Shown: piece after piece, positions 19,012-28,406 of the stretch
Position numbering within the stretch: the first letter of the stretch is position 1
How the letters are laid out: the number at the start of each line of letters is the position of its first letter
DNA from: JAMXLO01 sp963719805
GTDB taxonomy: Bacteria > Pseudomonadota > Alphaproteobacteria > Acetobacterales > Acetobacteraceae
DNA: 64,000 nucleotides
Assembly: GCA_963719805.1 (NCBI GenBank)
Contig: CAVRDF010000001.1
Coordinates: 496,001-560,000, forward strand
Reading direction: 5' to 3'
The notes under the pieces: generated by a model
What the model was told of the DNA's origin: nothing
The model's database searches: none
What the model saw: only the letters and a program-made list of their open reading frames with translations
Program-made: the position numbers and the translations under genes

Positions 19012-19857
19012 TCAGGAGGCCGCCTGCTTCTGCCAATAGACCGCGGCTCCGTCGATTTCCTGAATGTCCTCCCGCAGGTTGAAGGCGGATCGATACTCGT
19101 CCACGGCCTTGCGGCATCCCGGCAATATGTAGTCGTCGATAATGACAAAACCACCGGGGGACAATTTCGGATAGAGAGCCTCGAGTGCTTCCCAGGTCAA
19201 TTCGAACATATCACCATCGAGACGAAGCAGTGCCAGCCGCTCGATGGGCGCGGATGCCAGTGTATCCTTGAACCAGCCTTCCAGGAATCGCACCCGGTCA
19301 TCCAGTAGTTCGAAGCGGCGAAATGCCGCACGGACCTGATCAGCCGAGACCGCGAGTTTCTCTTGTGTATGGTGCGTGTCGTTCGCATCGGCCGGGTATG
19401 CGCCCGGGTCGGGCGGCGGCAGCCCCTTGAATAAGTCTGCCAGCCACACGGTGCGGTCCGTGATGCCATAGGCTGCGAGGATAGCGCGCATATATAGGCA
19501 CGCTCCGCCACGCCAGACACCGGTCTCAATGAGGTCCCCGGGTACCTGCGTTCGCAAGATCGTTTCCAATAGCACGCGGATGTTTCGCATCCGCGTGGTC
19601 CCGATCATGGTGAGCGCCTGTTCGGGCCAATCGCGGCCGAGAAAGCGGGTCATGGGAGAAAAGCCGGGCTCGGCCCAAGGGCTGATCGAATGGTCTTCCT
19701 GGACCGATCCGGTCAGAACCCCTTCCAGGAGATCCAGATAGCGCCGCCGATCATCGAGACCGGGAGCAGAGGTGTCCGGCGCACCCTGTCGTTCCCCAAG
19801 CCGGCGCACCGCATCTTCCACCATGGTAAGCTTGCCAAGGCTCGCCGAGGCGACCAA
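19012..19857 (-). CDS. TylF/MycF-family O-methyltransferase, possibly the severed C-terminal part of a larger protein
   Basis: A 281-aa class I SAM-dependent methyltransferase of the TylF/MycF/NovP type. It shows DLIETGVWRGGACLYMRAIL near residue 108, LLRLDGDMFELTWEAL and FVIIDDYILPGC, which supply the metal-binding acidic residues. These enzymes methylate sugar hydroxyls. The first usable start is a weak TTG at 19857 or the ATG at 19824, both without a clear ribosome-binding site. Upstream, the same frame runs open through heptad-like coiled coil (LEAAKTAYSELEQRLAATQQ) back to a TAA at 20059-20061 that ends the preceding glycosyltransferase. The two may once have been one protein. Confidence 0.82.
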   Translation of the reverse strand: MVASASLGKLTMVEDAVRRLGERQGAPDTSAPGLDDRRRYLDLLEGVLTGSVQEDHSISPWAEPGFSPMTRFLGRDWPEQALTMIGTTRMRNIRVLLETILRTQVPGDLIETGVWRGGACLYMRAILAAYGITDRTVWLADLFKGLPPPDPGAYPADANDTHHTQEKLAVSADQVRAAFRRFELLDDRVRFLEGWFKDTLASAPIERLALLRLDGDMFELTWEALEALYPKLSPGGFVIIDDYILPGCRKAVDEYRSAFNLREDIQEIDGAAVYWQKQAAS

Positions 19858-20058
19858 GTCGAAGCGCTTGTTCAGGGTCTGGTAGATCTCCGACAGTTCG
19901 GAATAGGCGCGGGAGGAGTGCTCCAGTTGTTCGCGAAGCGACGTCTCCCGTGCCTTGACCTCCAGCGCGAGATCCGCCGCGGATTGCTGCGTTGCCGCCA
20001 GCCGCTGCTCAAGTTCACTGTAGGCTGTTTTGGCAGCTTCCAGATCCTGAGCGAGTGA

Positions 20059-21669
20059 TTAAATCCGCTGTTGGTATTCGCGGATTCGACCGTCAGTCTG
20101 GCCTTCTCTTTCTGCCTCGCGACACCTGGCATCGCGAAGCTGCCTCTCGAGGTCTGCCTGATGACGCTCGCTTACTTCCAGCCGCTGACTAATATACGCG
20201 ATGGTATCATTCTGGGTGTGAACTAGAAGCGACCATTTTGAAATGCCCCGCGCGACCCGGCCTCGCTCACGCCGCCAATGCAGGAAAGCGTGGTGGCCGC
20301 GCACATACGCATCGGCAATTGGCCTCGCCGGCGTACGTCTGATAAGCGACAATGCGCTTTGACGCATCCGCACTCGGATGCGCACATTTTCCCGTGGCGG
20401 TGGCGGCCGCGTTGCCGCACTCGTGCGGTCGAACGGGATTATGTCCAGGTGGCTGCTTGCTTCGGCAGCAACGTCGATCCCGAAAAAATCCTGGACGCGC
20501 GTTCGCATGCTCTCGAGAGTAAAGTCCGCAAGAAACGCACGCTGCGCGCCGATCGCGAGAGCCGAATAAAAGGCTGCGTCGGTCGCGAGACGATGCAGTG
20601 CGTTATGCACATTGGCAGCGCCCGAACCTTGAGTGACCAAGCCTGCCTCATGTTCGGCAAGGTAGATGGCGGGCGATAAATCCTGCGGGCCATGCAAGAG
20701 AACGGGGCGCCCAGCAGCGAAGTAGGATACCAGCTTCGATGGAAAGGAAAGACGCGCCACCTCTGACATGCCTGCGCCGAATGGGTAAGGGCAGAAGAGA
20801 ACATCAGCTTGCTGAGCCAGAATGCGGATTGCGTCCCGTTGGGGGCGCCACCCCAGGAAGTCGACCTTGCCTTGGGGAATGACAGCGTCCGGAACATAAT
20901 GCCCCAGCACGAGCAGCCGGGCCGAACGATTACCCACTACCCAGTCCGTCGCATCGAGCGCGCGCAGGAGCGTCTGCCATTCGACGTTCGCATAGAACTG
21001 GCCCGCCATTCCTATGACAAGAACGTCTTCGCGGTGCGGATGTGGTTCCGGAGCAAATGCATCCGACCTGTCATGGCAGGCAATGAGCGCAATGCTACGA
21101 ACTCCGTAGCGTCGCTCATATTCCTTGGACATAGCGGGTGATGCGGTAGCCACTGCCACGCTCTTGCGGATCGCAAGGTCAAATTCCACCTGGACGCTTT
21201 GCCGCGTCAGCCGGTCGATGCCGTTCGCATCGAACCACCACTTCAGCGGGTCCCAAATGTGAGTGTACAGCGGCGCATGGAGACCATCAGCCACGCGGTG
21301 CGACAGTCTGACCATGGTCTGTCCTTGCAGGACGGCCCACACTGTATCGACTTTCTGTCGCTTGCCGAAGTCAACGATGCGCTGCGTGAGATCTGGAATT
21401 ACAGTTGCCAGGCGTGCTCGCTCGGCTGCGTACGATACCAGCGATTTCATCGGTACGCCTGCCGCAAACCCGTTCTCTCTCGGCTTCGCCGCGTATTCGA
21501 GGGCCATCCAACTCAGCTCGGGATCCTCGGCAAAGTTCTGTATATCGGGATTTACCACGCTGAAGCAGACGACACTGCCGATTGGCAGCATCTTGATGAT
21601 CTGGCTTAGCACCATTCCTGCTGTGTAATTTGTGCACGGAGGCACATCGGTCAGCAGTAGGATCTTCAA
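20059..21669 (-). CDS. Glycosyltransferase with C-terminal coiled coil
   Basis: A 536-aa protein. Residues 1 to about 395 look like a GT-B glycosyltransferase (start MKILLLTDVPPCTNYTAG; GMAGQFYANVEWQTLLRAL; CPYPFGAGMSEVARLSFPSKLVSYFAAGRPVLL). An arginine-rich linker (about 410-480) and a charged coiled coil (VSERHQADLERQLRDARC) follow. The coil is cut by TAA at 20059-20061, and the same frame continues with more coiled coil into the TylF methyltransferase. The TTG start overlaps the upstream glycosyltransferase stop (TTGA). Sugar donor and acceptor are unknown; the context is surface polysaccharide assembly. Confidence 0.78.
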   Translation of the reverse strand: MKILLLTDVPPCTNYTAGMVLSQIIKMLPIGSVVCFSVVNPDIQNFAEDPELSWMALEYAAKPRENGFAAGVPMKSLVSYAAERARLATVIPDLTQRIVDFGKRQKVDTVWAVLQGQTMVRLSHRVADGLHAPLYTHIWDPLKWWFDANGIDRLTRQSVQVEFDLAIRKSVAVATASPAMSKEYERRYGVRSIALIACHDRSDAFAPEPHPHREDVLVIGMAGQFYANVEWQTLLRALDATDWVVGNRSARLLVLGHYVPDAVIPQGKVDFLGWRPQRDAIRILAQQADVLFCPYPFGAGMSEVARLSFPSKLVSYFAAGRPVLLHGPQDLSPAIYLAEHEAGLVTQGSGAANVHNALHRLATDAAFYSALAIGAQRAFLADFTLESMRTRVQDFFGIDVAAEASSHLDIIPFDRTSAATRPPPPRENVRIRVRMRQSALSLIRRTPARPIADAYVRGHHAFLHWRRERGRVARGISKWSLLVHTQNDTIAYISQRLEVSERHQADLERQLRDARCREAEREGQTDGRIREYQQRI

Positions 21670-22904
21670 TCCACCTGTCCCACGACCGGCCGGCGCTTCG
21701 CGACTTTGTAGTAAAGTTCCGCCAACCGATCAGCGTAGAGTTCCGCGGGGTAGTGCTTCTCGGCAATGAGACGGGCGTCCTGCCCTCTTTTGCTGCGATC
21801 GGCTTCGTCTCCTGCGAGGTGCGCTACTGCCTGCGTCAAGGCTGCGACGTCCCGCATCGGGACCGCAATTCCGCAGTCCGGTGCAAACGTCACTTCGGGC
21901 AGGCTAGTTCCTTCAAACACTATGACGGGCTTGCCGCATGCCATGGCTTCGACCGCCATCATCCCAAATGCCTCGGCGGTACTTGGCATGACGAAGAAAT
22001 CCGCAGCGGTGTATGCCTCTATCAATCGATCCTCGTCATCGGACCAATCGAGCGCGATCACCTGATGCTGGCCGATCAGCTCGTCAAAGTGACCCTCATC
22101 GTGGATCGAGACGAGGCAAAGTGGTGTGGTTATCTGCTCAAGCGCCTTTGCAAGTTCCCGGACGCCTTTGAATGGGCTCCCGTAGCCTCTTGAGGCTACG
22201 ACCACGTGCCCCGGACGAACTCCTAGTGCAGCACGTGCTGCTGACGGATCCTTTGGTGAAAAGCGGCTGAGGTCCACGCCGAAAGGTATATGGTGAAACC
22301 TGGCATTTCGCCCCATGGGGGACGATTGTGCCATCTGCATCATCCAGCGTGAGGCCAGCACGATATCGGCCGATGAAGTGCGCGCGATCGCCTGCTTCAG
22401 TTTGAACGCGGCGCGCGTGTTGTCATAGGACATTGGAAAGGGAAGCGTCAGGTCAGGGCAGTTGCCACATCCGATCTGCCACCGCGTGCAATCCATTGGA
22501 TATATGCAGTGACCGGTCATGATCCAGGGATCGTGCCATGTCCAAACGGTCGGTTTGGTCCACGCCAGGAATGGCAATGCCGTTAGACTGAAGAAACCAT
22601 CATGGATGATATGATAGTGCGCAACGTCGACCTGGCGGAACGCCGCGTGCGCAGGCAATGCAAAGCTATGGAGTTGCAGCATGGCATGGAGACCCAGTCG
22701 CCGCTCGATACGCCCTGCAAGAGAGACAAATCAATTCCTTCCGGGATACGCAAAAATCTGCGTATCAGCGGGATCGTTTGTCCGAAGCTCATATGCCAGG
22801 TGACGCGAGTCGATGCCACGGTCAGCCAACAGATCACGGACTGAAAATCCGTTAAATCGCCCGCCCAGAACATCGCCGCGGCTGATTTGGGCCACCCAAA
22901 TCAT
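21666..22904 (-). pseudogene. GT4-type glycosyltransferase interrupted by an in-frame stop
   Basis: The N-terminus (MIWVAQISRGDVLGGRFNGF) starts at the ATG at 22904 and runs to an in-frame TGA at 22731-22733. The same frame then continues without shift through SLAGRIERRLGLHAMLQLHS to 21666. The downstream part carries a complete GT4 core: TVWTWHDPWIMTGHCIYP, the SRGYGSPFKG nucleotide-binding entry and the EAFGMMAVEAMACGKPVI signature. An ATG at 22682 could restart translation, giving 338 aa lacking about 70 N-terminal residues including the first Rossmann strand. One base change in the TGA would restore a protein of about 412 aa. Confidence 0.8.
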
Positions 22905-23552
22905 GTCGGCGCCAGCTCTGTTGGTCTTGGATCTCATCCGGGGTGCGGGTTGCCTAAATCACATCTCACGCGGTTCGCGTCGTCCATTCAGGACAGAACA
23001 ATTCGAACGAACTTGACAGGGGCTAGCTCTCCATAACCTGCAATCACGCCCGCAAAACTCGCTCCACGATCGTCGCGCTACTAAATGCTCGATCCGGTTG
23101 CCAGATCGGGACGCCCCGCGGATTGAGAATTCCTCCTGTCCCGTGACCGCGGACTTGGTGGCCACTTACGATTGGACAACATCAGGTATCGTTTGGTCGC
23201 CGTGTGAGTCAACCCACCTCCCGGCGACTAACTTGCTACTTTCGATAGTGGCGCGGCCCGGCCCGCCATCAGTGTCCGCGCTGCGATCAATGCGGGGACG
23301 GCCCAGTGGCCCCTAGCCATCCGTGCGATCCAAGGCGGCACGGCACGAACCGATGATCTGGCTGCATCGGGCGGGCGAGAGTGGCGCGCGGCCGGGTTCT
23401 TTTGCGAGAATCAGGTCACGAAGAATTGGTCCGCAGCCGCAAGGGGCGCGCAGCGCTGGGTCGCCCGGGGGCAGATTTCAGGCCGTTGAACAACCATAGG
23501 TGGTCCGTCAATTCCTTATTTCCAACCACTCAGCCGGACACCGCAGCTCCAG
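22905..23552. other. 648-nt region with no convincing gene at the glycan-cluster border
   Basis: No frame here has recognisable protein sequence; the longest open stretch (23098-23316, plus, 72 codons) has no family-like features. Composition changes from the less GC-rich glycan cluster to the GC-rich flank across it. There is no tRNA, terminal inverted repeat or transposase remnant that I can see. It should hold the promoter of the minus-strand glycan operon, but I see no confident -35/-10 pair. Confidence 0.5.
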
Positions 23553-24401
23553 CTATAAACTGATGCGCAGCCCGTCGGAGCCCAGCAGCACTGTTCCGCC
23601 AAAATCACGCGACACGTCCTGCCGCATGTCCTGCAGCAACGCGTCCGATTTCTGCCGGAAGTGGGTGAGCACCAGGGTTCCGACACCAGCCTCGCGGGCG
23701 ATGTGACCCACTGTATCGGCACAGGCAAGCGTACAGTCGGCCAGCCGCCGTGCCCCCGGGGAGTCGATCTCGCCGCGCGACAGGTAACAGCAAAGCACCA
23801 GGACATTGGCGTTCGCGGCAAGGCGGCGCAGTCCGGGACAATCGACCGTGTCTCCGCTGAAGGCGATCACGCCCTGTGCGCATTCGAAGCGATAACCGAG
23901 ACAAACCCAGCGCTGGCGGAATGCTTCGGGAAAATCCAGCCGGCTGCCGTGGTCCACCACCTCGGCAGTAATGCGCCAACCATCCCCTTCGCACACCGGG
24001 CCGGCGAGGATGTCGGTGGTATGAGTGGGCGGCCAGGGCGTATTGCCCGCCTCGTGGACACGGAACTCGATGTCTTTGTCGAAGACCTGGCCCAGCAGCG
24101 TATCCACGATGCGGCGTGTTTCCGGCGGGCCGTACACCTGCAGCGGACCTGCGCGCCCCATGAGCGACGAGGTCAAAAGCACGTCGGCCAGTTCGCCGAT
24201 GTGATCGTAATGATGGTGCGTGATCAGGAGTGGATTGATCCGGGCCGGCGATACGTCGAGCGCGGTAAGTTGGCGAACGACGCCTCGGCCGGCATCGATC
24301 AGAATGGCATCGTCGCCGGCTTCGATCAGCAGCGAGGTGGCGCCGCGTGCGACATCCGGACGCGGACCGCCTGTGCCGAGGAGAGTGACGGAGGGGCTCA
24401 C
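23553..24401 (-). CDS. MBL-fold metallo-hydrolase (RNase Z/arylsulfatase-like group)
   Basis: A 282-aa metallo-beta-lactamase-fold protein. It starts VSPSVTLLGTGGPRPD, typical of the RNase Z/AtsA-like branch. It contains the zinc motif HHHYDHIGE (about residue 75), a later conserved VDHG, FSGDTVDC and a final LVLTHFRQ. The GTG at 24401 is taken as the start because family sequence begins there. The gene is divergent from the AraC-HTH regulator. The substrate is unknown; phosphodiester or sulfate ester hydrolysis are both possible. Confidence 0.87.
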   Translation of the reverse strand: MSPSVTLLGTGGPRPDVARGATSLLIEAGDDAILIDAGRGVVRQLTALDVSPARINPLLITHHHYDHIGELADVLLTSSLMGRAGPLQVYGPPETRRIVDTLLGQVFDKDIEFRVHEAGNTPWPPTHTTDILAGPVCEGDGWRITAEVVDHGSRLDFPEAFRQRWVCLGYRFECAQGVIAFSGDTVDCPGLRRLAANANVLVLCCYLSRGEIDSPGARRLADCTLACADTVGHIAREAGVGTLVLTHFRQKSDALLQDMRQDVSRDFGGTVLLGSDGLRISL

Positions 24402-24630
24402 GCCGCATGATCGCAAGCGCGCTGCAGAGCGTCCAGCCTCGTCGCGTGGCGGCTTTGTGCTGGGAGCCGCCGTTCCTGGGGAAAAGCCGTGCGGCGGGCG
24501 GCTGATCGGGCGGTATTCGGATAGTCCAGTTCGCACCGCCCAGCTATGATCGGAACAGCGAGTGCCAGCCGACAGGGCCTGGTTTCCCGGGCCGGCCGGC
24601 GGATAGCCGCGATGGAGGGAGGCGCCGTCA

Positions 24631-26259
24631 ATGGACAGCTTGGAACCGATCAAGCTGGCCGAACCTGGCAACCAGCGCCCGTTGCCGCAGCATGTGAAGC
24701 ATGCTGTCGCCTATCTCCGCGACAATATGGCGGAGCGGATCGCGCTGGCCGACGTGACGTCTGCCTGTGGGGTGTCAGAGCGCACCCTGCTCAAGCAGTT
24801 CCACGCGTTTCTTGGCATCGCTCCGCTCACCTATCTGCGGCGGCTTCGCCTCAATGCGGCGAGGAACGAACTGACAAAGCCGGGCAACGACGACGCCGTA
24901 GCGGAGGTGGCCGCTCGTTGCGGCTTTGCTCACCTCGGCCGCTTTGCCACGGAATACCGGCGCCTGTTCAACGAGACGCCATCCGCCACCAGGCAACGTG
25001 CACGCGCACAGCGGGCTGACGGGGTCGCGAGGAAAAGCGGTACGCGACGTTCTGTCGAGCGGCCATCTTCGGCCGCCGCACTGGCAGGACGCGAGAAGCC
25101 GTCGCTGCTGATCCTGCCGCTGCGCACCGAGACCTGCCAGGAGAGCGTCGAGGCGAGGGACCTCGCCGATCGGTTTGCCGCAACGCTGTCGCGCATGAGC
25201 ATTGCCACGGTGACCCTGGCGCATTCGTCCAGGGTCCATTCGGGCAACGCGCCGCAGCCACGGAATGCCGGCGCCGAGTATTGCCTGCTGGGCCGGCTGA
25301 CCAAGCACGACGATCGCACGCGCGTCATCGTCCGGCTGGTAGATGTCGCCGCCCATCGGCACCTGTGGGGCGACAGTTTCGACGGTTCGATCGACGATGC
25401 CTTCGCGCTGCAGGATCGCGTCGTCGATGGCGTGCTCTGCGCGGTCGTCGCGCATGTCACCGATGCCGAGATTGACCGAGTGTATACCAAGGATCCCAGG
25501 GATGCCGGCGTGCGGGATCTGACATTGCAGGCACTGCGGCTCATCCTCAATTCGAATTTGCCCAGCATCCAAAGCGCGATGACGATACTCCATCGCGCGA
25601 TCGACATGGATCCCGCCGATGGCCGGGCGGTCGCGCTGTTGGCTCATTGCCACGCGCAGCGTGCCAACTATCTCGCCACGGCGTCACCGTCCGCCGACCG
25701 GGATGCCGCATTCGAGCTTTCGCAGCGTGCCGGGATGCTGGACGATAACGACGCTTTGGTCCTCACAGCTCGTGGAATGGTTGCCTCATGGGCGCTGCGG
25801 ACTGACGAGGCCGATGCGCTGGTGATGCGCGCGCTGGCGATCGACCCTACATCTGCCTGGGCCTGGGCACTTCGCGGACAGACCCGGCGTGGCTTTGCCG
25901 AGGCAACAGAGCGCGCCATCGCCGATTTCCAGCGGTCGATGCAGCTACGCGGACCCGGCATCTCCGTCAGCAGCTGCCTCTACTCGATCGGCGCGGCGCA
26001 CTGGTCAGCTGGCCGCTATGACGACACGATCCTTTGGGTACAGCGCGCGCTCGCGCAGAATCCGGGTGCCAGCTGGATGCACAGGCATCTGTCCTGTGCT
26101 GCCGCCAAGCTGGGCGACATGGCGATGGTGGAGCACTCGGTCGATTGCATGCGCCGTGCTCAGCCGCATATGAGCGTCTCGCTGCTCGTCGAGAACTATC
26201 CGCCGGCGGATCGAAGCTGGCTCGACGCAATAGTCCGCGCGGGCATGCCGCTCACTTAA
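24631..26259 (+). CDS. AraC-type HTH protein with TolB/FlgO-like and TPR regions
   Basis: A 542-aa cytoplasmic protein. An AraC/XylS double helix-turn-helix sits at the N-terminus (about residues 20-125: ITLADV-like IALADVTSACGVSERTLLKQF, then FAHLGRFATEYRRLFNETPS). After a linker, a domain like those in bacterial TPR/cyclase-associated regulators (about 150-290: SLLILPLRT, YCLLGRLTKHDDRTRVIVRLVD, HLWGDSFDG) leads into TPR-like repeats (about 300-540). AraC HTH domains are usually C-terminal, so the N-terminal position is uncommon. There is no membrane segment. Its divergent position suggests it might control the MBL hydrolase gene. Its ligand is unknown. Confidence 0.8.
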   Translation: MDSLEPIKLAEPGNQRPLPQHVKHAVAYLRDNMAERIALADVTSACGVSERTLLKQFHAFLGIAPLTYLRRLRLNAARNELTKPGNDDAVAEVAARCGFAHLGRFATEYRRLFNETPSATRQRARAQRADGVARKSGTRRSVERPSSAAALAGREKPSLLILPLRTETCQESVEARDLADRFAATLSRMSIATVTLAHSSRVHSGNAPQPRNAGAEYCLLGRLTKHDDRTRVIVRLVDVAAHRHLWGDSFDGSIDDAFALQDRVVDGVLCAVVAHVTDAEIDRVYTKDPRDAGVRDLTLQALRLILNSNLPSIQSAMTILHRAIDMDPADGRAVALLAHCHAQRANYLATASPSADRDAAFELSQRAGMLDDNDALVLTARGMVASWALRTDEADALVMRALAIDPTSAWAWALRGQTRRGFAEATERAIADFQRSMQLRGPGISVSSCLYSIGAAHWSAGRYDDTILWVQRALAQNPGASWMHRHLSCAAAKLGDMAMVEHSVDCMRRAQPHMSVSLLVENYPPADRSWLDAIVRAGMPLT

Positions 26260-26378
26260 GGAGCGTCTGGGCCGACGCTGCCATTCCGGATGAAGCGGCA
26301 CTTCCCAACGACGGCCGCCCCCCGGCGTGACCCCCACGCGCGCCTGCGCTATGACGCGCGGCGAAGGAGTTTTCGCTC

Positions 26379-27599
26379 GTGAACCAGATCCCCGGCGCCA
26401 ACACCCTGCGCAATGGTCCTGACGGACGCGGCCGGTTCGGCGAGTTCGGCGGCCGCTTCGTTGCCGAGACGCTGATGCCGCTGATCCTGGAAGTCGAGCA
26501 GGCGTATCTGGCGGCGCGCGCCGATCCGGCCTTCCGGACCGAGCTCGACGCCTATCTGAAGCACTATATCGGCCGGCCCAGTGCGCTGTGGTTCGCCGAG
26601 CGGCTGACCCGCCAGCTCGGCGGCGCCAAGGTGTATTTCAAGCGCGACGAGCTGAATCACACTGGCAGCCACAAGGCCAACAATTGCATGGGCCAGATTC
26701 TGTTGGCCAAGCGCATGGGCAAGACCCGCATCATCGCGGAAACCGGCGCGGGCCAGCATGGCGTGGCAACCGCAACGATGTGCGCGCTGTTCGGCCTGCC
26801 GTGCACCGTCTACATGGGCGCGACCGACGTCGAGCGGCAGGCGCCCAACGTGTTCCGCATGAAGCTGCTCGGCGCGGAGGTGAAGCCGGTGACCTCGGGT
26901 GCTTCCACGCTGAAGGATGCGATGAACGAGGCGCTGCGCGATTGGGTGGCGAACGTCGAGGACACCTATTACCTCATCGGCACCGTGGCGGGTCCGCATC
27001 CCTACCCAATGATGGTGCGCGACTTTCAGTCGGTCATCGGCGAGGAAGCGAAACTGCAGTTGCGCGAAGCCGAGGGCCGGCTGCCGGATGTGGCGGTCGC
27101 CTGCATCGGTGGCGGTTCCAATGCGATGGGGCTGTTCCATCCGTTCCTCGATGATACGTCGGTGCGGCTTATCGGCGTCGAGGCCGGCGGCCACGGCATC
27201 GAAAGCGGCGAACATGCGGCGAGCCTGACCGGTGGCCGGCCTGGTGTGCTGCATGGCAATCGCACGTACCTGCTGCAAGACGATGACGGACAGATCATCG
27301 AGGCGCATTCGATCAGTGCGGGGCTGGATTATCCCGGCATCGGGCCGGAGCATTCGTGGCTGCATGACATCGGCCGCGTCGAATACGTATCGGCGACCGA
27401 TGAGGAAGCGCTGACGGCGTTTCAGCTGTGCACGCGCACCGAGGGAATCATTCCGGCGCTCGAGCCCGCGCACGCTCTGGCGCATGTGACGAAACTCGCA
27501 CCGGCAATGGGCAAGGATCAGATAATCCTGATGAATCTGTGCGGGCGAGGGGACAAGGACATCTTCACCGTTGCCGAGCACCTGGGGGTGAAGCTGTGA
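26379..27599 (+). CDS. trpB: Tryptophan synthase beta chain
   Basis: PLP enzyme joining indole and serine to make tryptophan, partner of TrpA. The 406-aa length is normal. The PLP lysine is in HTGSHKANN (about residue 95), the catalytic Glu in ETGAGQHG, and the phosphate-binding loop in CIGGGSNAMG. A GAAGGAG ribosome-binding site precedes the GTG start. It overlaps trpA by 4 nt. trpF, often upstream in alphaproteobacteria, is not adjacent here. Confidence 0.98.
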   Translation: MNQIPGANTLRNGPDGRGRFGEFGGRFVAETLMPLILEVEQAYLAARADPAFRTELDAYLKHYIGRPSALWFAERLTRQLGGAKVYFKRDELNHTGSHKANNCMGQILLAKRMGKTRIIAETGAGQHGVATATMCALFGLPCTVYMGATDVERQAPNVFRMKLLGAEVKPVTSGASTLKDAMNEALRDWVANVEDTYYLIGTVAGPHPYPMMVRDFQSVIGEEAKLQLREAEGRLPDVAVACIGGGSNAMGLFHPFLDDTSVRLIGVEAGGHGIESGEHAASLTGGRPGVLHGNRTYLLQDDDGQIIEAHSISAGLDYPGIGPEHSWLHDIGRVEYVSATDEEALTAFQLCTRTEGIIPALEPAHALAHVTKLAPAMGKDQIILMNLCGRGDKDIFTVAEHLGVKL

Positions 27600-28405
27600 G
27601 CCGAATCACCGCGCGCTTTGCTGCCTTGAAGCAAGAAGCCCGTGGCGGGCTGATCCCGTTCATCGAGGCCTGGGATCCGGATGGCGAAACCTCGCTGGCG
27701 CTGCTGCGCGGTATGCCCGGGGCGGGCGCGGATCTGATCGAAATCGGCATTCCGTTCACCGATCCGATGGCGGACGGACCGATCATCCAGGCGGCCGGCA
27801 AGCGCGCGCTGGCCTCGGGTGTGACCGTCAGCCACGTACTCGACATGGTGCGGGCGTTCCGCCGCGAGGATGCCACGACGCCGATCATATTGATGGGCTA
27901 CCTCAATCCGGTGCTGTCGTATGGTGCGACGAAGTTCTGCGCCGATGCGGCGGCGGTCGGCGTCGATGGGCTGATCATGGTCGATCTGCCGACGGAAGAG
28001 GCCGACATGCTGGTGCCGCATGCGACCGCGCACGGGATCGACATCATCCGGCTGGTCGCGCCGACCACCGACGAGCAGCGATTGCCGCTGGTGCTGCGCG
28101 GCAGTTCGGGGTTTGTGTATTACGTCAGCATCACCGGCATCACCGGCACGCGCAGCACGACTGCGGAACATCTGGCAGCAGCGATCCCGCGTGTCCGCCG
28201 CGCCACCGCTTTGCCAATCGCCGTGGGGTTCGGTGTGCGCTCGCCGGTTCAGGCTGCGGAAGCGGTGCGCGTGGCCGATGCGGCTGTGGTTGGGTCTGCG
28301 TTATGCAGCACGATCGCGGCGAACCTTGGTTCGCCCGATCTGGTTCGGCGAGTGCTCGATCAGGTGCGCGAATTGGCGGACGGCGTGCGCGCGGCGCGGG
28401 GCTGA
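27596..28405 (+). CDS. trpA: Tryptophan synthase alpha chain
   Basis: Cleaves indole-3-glycerol phosphate to indole and GAP within the TrpA2B2 complex. The 269-aa protein starts at a GTG overlapping the trpB stop (GTGA), indicating translational coupling. The catalytic Glu and Asp lie in LIEIGIPFTDPMADGP (about residues 47-62), with conserved YLNPVLSYG and VGFGVRSP. The stop is 1 nt from the convergent MaoC gene. Confidence 0.98.
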   Translation: MSRITARFAALKQEARGGLIPFIEAWDPDGETSLALLRGMPGAGADLIEIGIPFTDPMADGPIIQAAGKRALASGVTVSHVLDMVRAFRREDATTPIILMGYLNPVLSYGATKFCADAAAVGVDGLIMVDLPTEEADMLVPHATAHGIDIIRLVAPTTDEQRLPLVLRGSSGFVYYVSITGITGTRSTTAEHLAAAIPRVRRATALPIAVGFGVRSPVQAAEAVRVADAAVVGSALCSTIAANLGSPDLVRRVLDQVRELADGVRAARG

Positions 28406-28406
28406 A

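Noticed and set aside
19012..22904. Stop codon reassignment or recoding explaining the in-frame stops
   Set aside because: The two stops differ (TAA, TGA), both are used as normal terminators elsewhere in the window, and no selenocysteine-type hairpin is evident.
23013..23018. TTGACA hexamer as a promoter
   Set aside because: The only -10-like sequence (TAACCT) is 15 nt away and no plus-strand gene follows.
23098..23316. Small plus-strand frame in the empty border region
   Set aside because: 72 codons, no ribosome-binding site, no recognisable sequence or neighbours supporting it.
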